Assembly (NCBI GenBank): GCA_036380835.1 | Contig: DASVDZ010000032.1 | Coordinates: 1 to 64,000 of the forward strand | Direction of reading: 5' to 3' | From: DASQJL01 sp036380835 | Lineage (GTDB): Bacteria; Eisenbacteria; RBG-16-71-46; SZUA-252 | DNA: 64,000 nucleotides | In this document: in pieces, positions 27,612 to 35,588 of the stretch | Numbering within the stretch: position 1 is the first letter of the stretch | How the letters are laid out: each line of letters opens with the position of its first letter | Position numbers and translations under genes: made by a program | The notes under the pieces: model-generated | Seen by the model: only the letters and a program-made list of their open reading frames with translations | What the model was told of the DNA's origin: nothing | The model's database searches: none

Positions 27612-28678
27612 CCCGGCCGCGACTTCCCCTCATCACGGCCGCCGCCGTGGCGGCATCGCTCCTCCTCGTCTCGTTCGCCGCCGGCGCCCCGCGCAAGGGA
27701 ACGGCGCGAGCCTCCGCGCGACCGGCCGACGTCGAGCGGTTGAACTCCGCGGTCGCGGCGTTCGACCATGGTCGGGTCGACGAGGCGCGCACGCTCCTCG
27801 CCTCCGTGAACGTCGAACGGCTGCCGCGGGAACGCCTCGACGACGCGGACTATCTGAAGGCCTCGCTCGCCGCGCGCGGCACCGCCTACGACCAGGGCCT
27901 CGACGCCTACTTGACCGGCTATCCGCGCGGCGCCCACCGGCGCGAAGCGACGCTCGCCCTGGCCAAGCTCCGGTACGTGCAGGGGGACTACGCGAAGGCC
28001 GAGAATCTATTGACCCTCTTCTCGCCCGGCGTGGAGAAGGACGCGGCGGGGCGGGAGGCCCTCGTCCTCCGCGGCTTGGCCCAGCTCGCGCGGGGCGACG
28101 CCCCGGGCGCGCTCCAATTCCTGGCGTCGGCCGAGGGCGACTTGAAGGGGACGGCCCAGGAGGAGGCCTACTACTTCGCGACCTCGCAGGCCGCGCTCCG
28201 CGCCGGAAGGCCGAACCTCGCGGTGGACGCGCTCCGCGTCATCCTCGACCGACACGCCCAGGGTGACTACGCGCCGCAGGCGCTCTACGCGATGGGAGTC
28301 TGCCTGGAGGCGCTCGGCCGCCAGTCGGACGCGGCGACCGTCTTCCGCCAGGTCGCGCAGCGCTTCCCCGGCTCCTACGAGGCGACGCGCGTTCGCGACC
28401 GGGGAATCCGCTCGCGCGAGGGGGCCTCCTCTTCGCTTCCCATTGGGGGCGGGTTCGCGATCCAGGTGGGCGCCTTCTCGAGGCGGGAGCTGGCGGAGTC
28501 GTTGGCGAAGGACCTGCGCCAGGCCGGCGTGGGCGACGTCTCGGTGAAGCAGGGGAGCGAGCCGTCACCGGTCTACCGCGTCCGCGCCGGCTCCTTCGCC
28601 TCGCGGGACGAGGCGCGCGCGCTCGGCGAGCGGCTCCGCCGCGAGCGCGGCTTCTCGTACACGATCGTGCCGCGCTGA
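27608..28678 (+). CDS. TPR and SPOR-domain protein, exported
   Basis: 356 aa from the GTG at 27608, which overlaps the lapB stop. An ATG at 27584 would add 8 residues. It has a signal or anchor segment (LPLITAAAVAASLLLVSFAA), tetratricopeptide-like helices (about 45-245, including GDYAKAENLLTLF and QALYAMGVCLEALGRQSDAA), and a C-terminal SPOR domain (FAIQVGAFSRRELAESLAKD ... VYRVRAGSFASRDEARALGE). SPOR domains bind denuded septal peptidoglycan, so an envelope or division role is likely. The TPR part resembles YbgF/CpoB-type proteins. mutS starts 9 bases later. Confidence 0.8.
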   Translation: MTRPRLPLITAAAVAASLLLVSFAAGAPRKGTARASARPADVERLNSAVAAFDHGRVDEARTLLASVNVERLPRERLDDADYLKASLAARGTAYDQGLDAYLTGYPRGAHRREATLALAKLRYVQGDYAKAENLLTLFSPGVEKDAAGREALVLRGLAQLARGDAPGALQFLASAEGDLKGTAQEEAYYFATSQAALRAGRPNLAVDALRVILDRHAQGDYAPQALYAMGVCLEALGRQSDAATVFRQVAQRFPGSYEATRVRDRGIRSREGASSSLPIGGGFAIQVGAFSRRELAESLAKDLRQAGVGDVSVKQGSEPSPVYRVRAGSFASRDEARALGERLRRERGFSYTIVPR

Positions 28679-28686
28679 GGAGCGCC

Positions 28687-31299
28687 GTGGACGCGACCCC
28701 GATGTTCGAGCAGTACCGCCGGCTCAAGGCGGAGCACCCCGGAAGCATCCTCCTCTTCCGGATGGGGGACTTCTACGAGACCTTCGGCGAGGACGCGCTC
28801 GTCGCGTCCCGCGTCCTCGGCATCACGCTCACGTCCCGCGACAAGAAGCGCGACCCGATCCCGCTCGCGGGCGTTCCACACCACGCCGTCGAGGGCTATC
28901 TCCAGAAGCTCGTTCGCCACGGCTACTCCGTGGCGATCGCCGAGCAGATGGAGCCCGCCGACCAGGCCAAGGGCCTCGTGGAACGCCAAGTGGTGGAAGT
29001 CGTGACGCCGGGGACCGTGACGCGCCCCGGTCTCCTCGAGGAGCGCGAGAGCAACTTCATCGTGGCGCTCCTTCCCGGGGAGGAACGGGTCGGCGTCGCG
29101 GTGGCCGAGATCTCGACCGGGGAGTTCCGGGTCGGCGAGGTCGAGGCCCGGGAGCTCGCGTCCCTCCCGCTCGAGGTCCCGGCGCGGGAGGTGCTGCTGC
29201 CGGAGCGGGAGCGCCGGACCGGGCTCGCGGTCGAGCGCGACGGAACGCCGTTCGGCGGCGCCCGAACCACCCGATGGGACGCCGCGCGGTTCGATCCCGA
29301 GGCGGGGCGCATCGCGCTCACGCGAAAGTTCGAGGTGAAGCGCCTCGACGCCTTCGGGCTGACGCTCGCTCGGGAGGGGTATGGGGCCGCGGGGGCCCTG
29401 CTCGACTACCTCCGTTCGCTCAAGAAGACCGACCTGCCGCAGATCCGGGAGCTTCGCCCGCTCCGTGAAGGCGCGCCGCTCGTGGTCGACGAGGTCACGC
29501 TCCGAAACCTCGAGGTCCTCGATTCGCCGGCGGGCCGGGAGCACTCGCTCCTTGCCCTCCTCGATCGGACCGAGACGGCGATGGGGGCGCGGGCGCTCCG
29601 CTCGCTCCTCCGCGCGCCGGCCCGGGATCGCGCCGTCCTCTCCGCGCGCCTCGATCGGACGGAGGTCTTCGCGAAATCGGCGCCGGTCCGCGCCGAGATC
29701 CGCGACCGCCTCCATCGCTTTCCGGACCTCGAGCGCGCGCTCGGGCTCCTCGGCTCGGGGCGCGCGTCGCCGCGCGAGATCGGAGCGCTTCGCGAGGCCC
29801 TCCGCCGCCTCCCGGCGCTCCGTCTGTCGCTCGAGGGGCGCCCCGATCCGCCGCTTCGCGGCTGGCTCGCCGCGCTGCCCGATCTCTCTCCGCTCGCGGC
29901 GCTCCTCGAGTCGGCGCTGGTCGAGGAGCTGCCGCTCGCCGTCACCCAGGGCGGGATCATCCGGCCCGGATACGATCCGGAGCTCGACCGGCTCCGCGAG
30001 GAGGCCGGGGACGTGCGGGACCAGCTGCTCGCGCTCGAGGCGCGGGAGCGGGAGCGGACCGGGATCGCGAACCTCAAGGTCGGGTACAACCGGGTCTTCG
30101 GCTACTACATCGAGGTGACGCGCTCGCAGCTCTCCCGGACGCCGGACGACTACGTGCGGAAGCAGACCCTGACCGGCGCCGAGCGCTTCGTCACGGTCGA
30201 CCTCACGCGGATGGAGACGCGGATCGAGGCCTCGAGCGTCGAGAGCCTGAAGCGCGAGACCGCCCACTTCCAGCGGATCCGGGAGCAGTGCCTCGCGGCG
30301 ATCGGCACGCTCTACGACGCGGCGCGCGTCGTCGCGGAGATCGACCTCTACCTCTCCCTCGGCGACGTCGCCGCGCGCGAGCGCTGGACGCGCCCCGAAT
30401 TGACCGAGGACCGGCGGCTCGCGCTCCGGCACTCGCGCCACCCGATGGTGGAGCGCGCGCTCGGGCCCGGCGCGTTCGTCCCGAACGACTGCGCCCTCGA
30501 TCCCGATCGGGAGCAGATCTGGCTCATCACCGGGCCGAACATGGGCGGCAAGTCCACGTTTCTCCGGCAGGTCGGCCTCTGCGTCTACCTCGCGCAGATC
30601 GGCTCCTTCGTCCCGGCCGAGGAGGCGGTCGTGGGACTCGTCGATCGCATCTTCACCCGGGTCGGCGCCTCCGACCAGATCGCGCGGGGCGCCTCGACGT
30701 TCTACGTCGAGATGGAGGAGACGGCGGCGATCCTCCGCCAGGCGACCGACGGGAGCCTGGTGCTCCTCGACGAGGTCGGCCGCGGGACGAGCACGTACGA
30801 CGGGCTCTCCCTCGCCTGGGCGGTCACCGAGGCGCTCCACGACGGGCCGCGCGCCCGGCCGCGCACCCTTTTCGCCACGCACTACCACGAGCTGACCGAC
30901 CTCGAGGGCCGGCTCGACAGGCTCACGAACCGGACGGTGCGCGTGTCGGAGCGGGACGGCGAGATCGTCTTCCTCCACGTGATCGGGCCCGGGCGCGCCG
31001 ATCGCTCCTACGGGATCCACGTGGCGCAGCTCGCCGGCGTGCCGCCCGCCGTGCTCGAGCGCGCGCGGGCCATCCTCGCCCAGCTCGAGGCGGAGCACGC
31101 GCGCGGTCCCGCCTCCGTCCGGCCCGCGTCGTCGGACGCGACCGCCGCCCCCGACCGCGAGGGCGGGGTGAGCGCCGAGGAACGCGCCGCGCTCCTCGCG
31201 GACCTCGCCTCGACCGACGTCGAGGCGCTCACGCCGATCGACGCCTTGAACCGCCTCGCCACCCTCCGCGATCGCGCGCGGAAGACGGGGAGTCGTTGA
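28687..31299 (+). CDS. mutS: DNA mismatch repair protein MutS
   Basis: 870 aa, full length. The mismatch-reading motif FRMGDFYETFGEDA lies near the N-terminus (Phe/Glu wedge). Connector, lever and clamp regions follow. The ATPase has Walker A GPNMGGKST (about 614-622), VLLDEVGRGTSTYDG (Walker B and signature) and FATHYHELT. A helix-turn-helix dimer region is at the C-terminus. The start is GTG with AGGAG 4-5 bases upstream; the first plausible ATG is at the seventh codon. mutL lies 8 kb downstream, not adjacent. Confidence 0.97.
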   Translation: MDATPMFEQYRRLKAEHPGSILLFRMGDFYETFGEDALVASRVLGITLTSRDKKRDPIPLAGVPHHAVEGYLQKLVRHGYSVAIAEQMEPADQAKGLVERQVVEVVTPGTVTRPGLLEERESNFIVALLPGEERVGVAVAEISTGEFRVGEVEARELASLPLEVPAREVLLPERERRTGLAVERDGTPFGGARTTRWDAARFDPEAGRIALTRKFEVKRLDAFGLTLAREGYGAAGALLDYLRSLKKTDLPQIRELRPLREGAPLVVDEVTLRNLEVLDSPAGREHSLLALLDRTETAMGARALRSLLRAPARDRAVLSARLDRTEVFAKSAPVRAEIRDRLHRFPDLERALGLLGSGRASPREIGALREALRRLPALRLSLEGRPDPPLRGWLAALPDLSPLAALLESALVEELPLAVTQGGIIRPGYDPELDRLREEAGDVRDQLLALEARERERTGIANLKVGYNRVFGYYIEVTRSQLSRTPDDYVRKQTLTGAERFVTVDLTRMETRIEASSVESLKRETAHFQRIREQCLAAIGTLYDAARVVAEIDLYLSLGDVAARERWTRPELTEDRRLALRHSRHPMVERALGPGAFVPNDCALDPDREQIWLITGPNMGGKSTFLRQVGLCVYLAQIGSFVPAEEAVVGLVDRIFTRVGASDQIARGASTFYVEMEETAAILRQATDGSLVLLDEVGRGTSTYDGLSLAWAVTEALHDGPRARPRTLFATHYHELTDLEGRLDRLTNRTVRVSERDGEIVFLHVIGPGRADRSYGIHVAQLAGVPPAVLERARAILAQLEAEHARGPASVRPASSDATAAPDREGGVSAEERAALLADLASTDVEALTPIDALNRLATLRDRARKTGSR

Positions 31300-31324
31300 C
31301 GCCTCGCCGCCGACTCCCTATCCT
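31296..31324 (+). promoter_or_regulatory. Promoter of the S55-like gene
   Basis: TTGACG (31296-31301), 17-base spacer, TATCCT (31319-31324). The -35 box contains the mutS TGA stop (31297-31299). The expected transcription start (~31331) is only ~6 bases before the ATG at 31337, so the message may be nearly leaderless. Confidence 0.6.
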
Positions 31325-31336
31325 TCCCTTCATCCC

Positions 31337-33121
31337 ATGAGCCTGATCCGCACCCTCCGGTGCGTCGTCCTCTTCGCCGCCGTCGCCCCCTCGGTGCTCG
31401 GGTCTCCCGCCGGCGCCGCGACCGATCCGCCGCCCGCGATCTCCATTCCGACGCTCCCCGTCTCCGAGATCAAGCCCGGCATGACCGGCACGGGTTACAG
31501 CGTCTTCTCCGGGACGAAACGCGACACGTTCGCGGTCTCGATCGTCGGCGTCCTCCGCCGGTACAAGCCCGGCTCCGACCTGATCCTGGCGCGCGCGTCG
31601 AACGAATTCCTCGAAAAGACCGGCATCATCGCCGGGATGAGCGGGAGCCCGGTCTACGTGGACGGGAAGCTGATCGGCGCGGTTGCCTACGCCTGGCCGT
31701 TCCTCAAGGAGCCGCTCGCCGGGATCACGCCGATCGGGGAGATGCTCTCCGTGCTCCCGGGGAAGGAGGGGCCGCCCCCGTCCGCCGAGGACCGGTTCGG
31801 ATCGCTCGGCGCGCCGCCGGCTCCGTCCGATGATCCGGGCGGCGCGCGGCCGATCGCGACGCCGATCGCGCTCGCCGGTTTTACGCCCGCGGCGGTCCGC
31901 TATCTGGAGCCGTGGCTCGCCGAGCGGGGGTTCGTCGCGAGCCTCGGCGGGGCCAAGGAGCCCGGCGGGTCGTGCGACTCGCTCCTCCCCGGCTCGGCCA
32001 TCGGCGTCGAGCTGGTGCGGGGCGATTGGTCGGCCGCGGCCATCGGAACGGTCACCTACCGCGACAAGGACCGGATCCTCGCCTTCGGGCACCCGTTCAT
32101 GTCGATGGGGTGGGTCGATTTCCCGATCACCGCCGCCACGATCCACACGATCATGGTGAGCAGCCAGATCTCGAACAAGGTCGCGTCGCCGACCGCGACC
32201 TGCGGCGCGCTGGTCGCCGATCGCGAGGCCGGCATCGCCGGCACGGTCGGGCCCACGCCCGCGATGGTTCCGGTCTCGGTGTCGATCGAGGGAACCGGCG
32301 GGCGGGCGCGACGCTACCGCTTCGAGATCGCGCGGAGCCGGTACCTCACGCCCGGGCTCCTGTCCGCCGTGGTCGTGAGCTCGATCTCGGACGAGCTGTT
32401 CGAGGCGGGCGTCTCGACGATCCGCTACGACGTGGCGTATTCCATGAACGGCGGCAAGAGGACGATCCACCAGGGCGATCTCTTCCTTACGACGTCTCCG
32501 GTCTCCGGCGTGGGGGAGGCGGTCAGCCAGGCGCTGACGGTGCTCCTCGGCGACCGCTTCCGGCCGTCGCGGCTCGACTCGGCGAGCGTCCGGGTGTCGG
32601 CGGCCGAGGGGATCGACGAGGCCGCCGTCGTCGGCATCCGCGTCACGCCCCCCACGGCGGCTCCCGGCGACTCGGTGGACGCCGAGGTGACGCTGCGCCG
32701 GCCCGCGAAGCCCCTCGAGACGCGCCACGTGCGGATCCGGATCCCGCCGTCCACGCCGGACGGTGACGTGACGATTCGCGTCTGCGACGGGGGCGAGACG
32801 GAGAAGTGGGAGATGGGGCGCGTTCCCGATCGCTACAAGCCGCAGACGTTCGACCAGCTCGCCGACATCATCGAGACGACCCGGCGATCGGACCGCCTCT
32901 ACGTGCAGGTCTACCGTGAAGCGGGAGGCGCGGTCGTGGACGGCGGGGAGATCTCGCAGGCGCCGCGCTCCGTGCTCTCGGTGATCGGCGCCTCGATGAA
33001 ATCGGGCGACGCGTCCGAGACCAAGGGGGCGACGCTCGCCGAGGTCTCGATTCCGATGGGACGAGTGGTCCGCGGATGCGAGTCGGCGACCGTGAGCGTC
33101 GTCTCCGATCCGCGGCGCTGA
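31337..33121 (+). CDS. Secreted SpoIVB (S55) peptidase-domain protein, halves in permuted order
   Basis: 594 aa with a signal peptide (cleavage near PAGAA-T). Residues 45-130 contain the S55 serine half: DTFAVSIVGVLRRYKPGSDL, then IIAGMSGSPVYVDGKLIGAV (Ser102/Ser104 in GMSGSP). Residues 236-262 contain the His half: IGTVTYRDKDRILAFGHPF (His252). In Bacillus SpoIVB the His half comes first and the Ser half last, so the order here is swapped. No PDZ domain is visible. The C-terminal 300 residues are beta-rich and unassigned. SpoIVB cleaves a sporulation regulator; nothing here suggests sporulation, so substrate and even activity are open. It is followed by a secreted propeller-like protein. Confidence 0.75.
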   Translation: MSLIRTLRCVVLFAAVAPSVLGSPAGAATDPPPAISIPTLPVSEIKPGMTGTGYSVFSGTKRDTFAVSIVGVLRRYKPGSDLILARASNEFLEKTGIIAGMSGSPVYVDGKLIGAVAYAWPFLKEPLAGITPIGEMLSVLPGKEGPPPSAEDRFGSLGAPPAPSDDPGGARPIATPIALAGFTPAAVRYLEPWLAERGFVASLGGAKEPGGSCDSLLPGSAIGVELVRGDWSAAAIGTVTYRDKDRILAFGHPFMSMGWVDFPITAATIHTIMVSSQISNKVASPTATCGALVADREAGIAGTVGPTPAMVPVSVSIEGTGGRARRYRFEIARSRYLTPGLLSAVVVSSISDELFEAGVSTIRYDVAYSMNGGKRTIHQGDLFLTTSPVSGVGEAVSQALTVLLGDRFRPSRLDSASVRVSAAEGIDEAAVVGIRVTPPTAAPGDSVDAEVTLRRPAKPLETRHVRIRIPPSTPDGDVTIRVCDGGETEKWEMGRVPDRYKPQTFDQLADIIETTRRSDRLYVQVYREAGGAVVDGGEISQAPRSVLSVIGASMKSGDASETKGATLAEVSIPMGRVVRGCESATVSVVSDPRR

Positions 33122-33141
33122 CCCCGCGAACCCGTACCGGG

Positions 33142-33148
33142 AAAGGAG
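33142..33148 (+). promoter_or_regulatory. Ribosome-binding site pointing to a CTG start
   Basis: AAAGGAG at 33142-33148 lies 7 bases before the in-frame CTG at 33156 and 28 bases before the first conventional start, GTG at 33177. Confidence 0.55.
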
Positions 33149-33155
33149 CACGATC

Positions 33156-35348
33156 CTGAGCACTCGGAACCGCATTGTGACGGCGGCCATCCTGGCCGCG
33201 CTCTTCCTCGCGCCCAAGGCGGCGTTCGCGGTGGACACTTCCTTCTGGACCATGGACGACGTCGACGGCTTCCTCCAAGGCGAGCAGATCACCGGCGTGG
33301 CGGTCGACAGCGACGGACATCTCGCGCTCGGTCCGGGGTGGGACTCGATCGCCTCGAAGCTCGACGGGGTCTCCTACATCTGGAGCCTCGCGCGGGACTC
33401 GAAGGGGCGCGTGATCTTCGGGACCGGCGACGACGGCGGCATCTATCGCTGGGAGCGGGGCCAGGGCGCCAAGCTCCTCTGGAAGACCGGCTCCGCGGAG
33501 ATCACGAGCCTCGTCGTGGACGGAAAGGACAACGTGTACGCCGGCTCCACTCCAGGCGGGACGGTCTTCCGCGTCGCCGCGAACGGCGACACGAGCCGGT
33601 ACTTCGAGACGGGGGAGGAGTCGATCTGGTCCCTGATCGCGGGGAAGGACGGCGCCCTCTACGCCGGAACCGGCCCGAACGGGAAGATCTTCAAGGTGAC
33701 GGCCGCGGGGAAGGGGACCGTGTACGCCGAGACGAAGGACGTGAACGTCCTCGCCATGGCGTGGGCCTCGGACGGCGCGCTCCTCGCGGGCACGGCTTCG
33801 AAGGGTCTCCTCGTTCGCGTCGAATCGCCGGGACACCTCCGCGTGATCTACGACTCGGGCGGCGACGAGCTGCGCGCCATCGCGGTCCTGCCCGGGGGAT
33901 CGATCGCCGTGGGCACGGGAAAGGCGGGAAGCATCCCGCGCCCGCACGCTCCCAAGGCGGCGAGCGCGGGAGGGGGCGGTGGCGATCCCGATTCGCCGTA
34001 CGCCATCGACGTGACTCCGGCCTCGAGCGGCGGCCCGGGCGGCGTCGCCGGGCGTTGCGGGGTCTTCCTCGTGGAGCCGGACGGCAGCGCGCGGCTCCTC
34101 TACGCGCCCGCCGCGGAATTCATCTACGCGATGATTCCCGCGGACGACCATACCGTCTGGGTCGCCACCGGGAACCCCGGGGCGCTCTTCCGCGTGGCCC
34201 TGGACCGGAAGTTCGCGCTCCTCGGGGCTCCCGACGAGAAGCAGGTGCTCGCGCTCCTCCGGTCGGGAAGCGAGACGTACGCCGCGACCGGGAACCCCGC
34301 CGTCCTCTACGCGCTCGGCTCGGCGCCCGCGAAGGAGGGGACGTACCTCTCCGACGCCCACGATCTCCGTTCGGTCGCCTCGTGGGGGCGCGCGGTGATC
34401 CAATCGCGCGGCGGTTCCGTGACGTGGTCGTCGCGGAGCGGCCTGAGCGAGACGCCGGACGAGGGGTGGAGCGACTGGTCGCCCGAGACGCCGCTCCAGG
34501 GGAGCGCCGCGATCTCGAGCCCGGCCGCGCGATTCCTGCAGTTTCGGCTCCGTCTCAAGGCGGGCGGCTCGGAATCGCCCGTGGTCTCGTCGATCGAGGT
34601 CTCCTATCGCCAGCGGAATCTCCCGCCCGAGCTAGGCGAGGTCCGGATCTTCGGCCCCGACAATCCGTTCTTCGAAGGCGGCCCGGAGTACCGCCCGCCG
34701 CAGATCTCGCAGACGTTCCCGAACGGCCTCAAGGTCGAGTACTCGTATCCGCGAAGCGGTCCGCGAACCGTCTCCGATCCGAGCGCCGCCTGGGCGCGCG
34801 GCGTCCGCACCGCGACGTGGGACGCGCTCGACCCGAACGGGGACGATCTCCGCTTCGACGTCTACATCAAGGCGGAGGACGAATCGGCGTGGCGCCCGCT
34901 CGCGAAGGAGCGGAAGGAGAAGGTCCTTTCGTGGGACGCCGAGTCGTTCGCGAACGGGGCGTACCGCCTGAAGGTCGTCGCGTCGGACGACGCGAGCAAT
35001 CCGCCCGACGTCGCCCTCACGACGGAGCGGGTCGGCCCGGTCTTCCGGATCGACAACGTTCCTCCCTCGATCGAGGGGATCAAGTTCGAGGGAGGGGCGG
35101 CCAAGGGCTCCGTCACGGTCTCGGGCGTCGCGGCCGACGCCGACACCCGGATCTCGGTCATCGAGTACTCGGTCGACGGCGGCGACTGGACCCAGGTCTT
35201 CCCGGTGGATGGTCTCTTCGACCAGCCGCGGGAATCGTTCCGGTTCGAGGTCAAGAACCTCGCGGGCGGGGAGCACGCGATCACGGTTCGCGCCTCGGAC
35301 CAGGATCGAAACGTCGGCATCGCAAAAGTGATCGCGGTCAGCCGCTGA
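33156..35348 (+). CDS. Secreted beta-propeller-like protein, probable CTG start
   Basis: 730 aa if translation begins at CTG 33156; the conventional alternative is GTG 33177 (723 aa). The CTG start places the ribosome site correctly and gives a full signal peptide: a basic n-region (STRNR), IVTAAILAALFLAP, and cleavage after KAAFA. Residues ~40-400 hold repeated blades of the type xVYAGSTPGGTVFRVAANG and LYAGTGPNGKIFKVTAAG, probably a seven-bladed propeller. The middle (~400-490) looks like an Ig/F5-8-type beta sandwich and the end (~640-725) an Ig-like domain (SVTVSGVAADADTRISVIEY). No catalytic motif is seen. It lies 34 bases after the S55-like gene and may act with it outside the cytoplasm. 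Confidence 0.75.
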   Translation: MSTRNRIVTAAILAALFLAPKAAFAVDTSFWTMDDVDGFLQGEQITGVAVDSDGHLALGPGWDSIASKLDGVSYIWSLARDSKGRVIFGTGDDGGIYRWERGQGAKLLWKTGSAEITSLVVDGKDNVYAGSTPGGTVFRVAANGDTSRYFETGEESIWSLIAGKDGALYAGTGPNGKIFKVTAAGKGTVYAETKDVNVLAMAWASDGALLAGTASKGLLVRVESPGHLRVIYDSGGDELRAIAVLPGGSIAVGTGKAGSIPRPHAPKAASAGGGGGDPDSPYAIDVTPASSGGPGGVAGRCGVFLVEPDGSARLLYAPAAEFIYAMIPADDHTVWVATGNPGALFRVALDRKFALLGAPDEKQVLALLRSGSETYAATGNPAVLYALGSAPAKEGTYLSDAHDLRSVASWGRAVIQSRGGSVTWSSRSGLSETPDEGWSDWSPETPLQGSAAISSPAARFLQFRLRLKAGGSESPVVSSIEVSYRQRNLPPELGEVRIFGPDNPFFEGGPEYRPPQISQTFPNGLKVEYSYPRSGPRTVSDPSAAWARGVRTATWDALDPNGDDLRFDVYIKAEDESAWRPLAKERKEKVLSWDAESFANGAYRLKVVASDDASNPPDVALTTERVGPVFRIDNVPPSIEGIKFEGGAAKGSVTVSGVAADADTRISVIEYSVDGGDWTQVFPVDGLFDQPRESFRFEVKNLAGGEHAITVRASDQDRNVGIAKVIAVSR

Positions 35349-35366
35349 TCGTGCGAAACGCACGAT
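35348..35366 (+). terminator. Hairpin at the end of the propeller gene
   Basis: Perfect 8-bp inverted repeat ATCGTGCG-AAA-CGCACGAT that begins at the last base of the TGA stop. No T run follows. It marks the end of the mutS-side gene run. The remaining bases to 35588 show no gene. Confidence 0.5.
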
Positions 35367-35588
35367 TCGCGCCCGGCGTGGCACGGATCGCGGATCGGAG
35401 TCGAGGGGCCGCGGGATTCGCGCCGGAGGGCCGGTTCCGCGGCGTTTTGGCGGTCCCGTAGCGGCCCGGGGAGGGCTCGGCCGCCGACTCCGACGCCGCT
35501 CGGCGTCCGGGCGCCGCGGTGGTACGATCCTTGCGGTTACGGCTCCGGACGCCTACGCCTTCCGAATCGGGGCCATTACAGGGACCGC

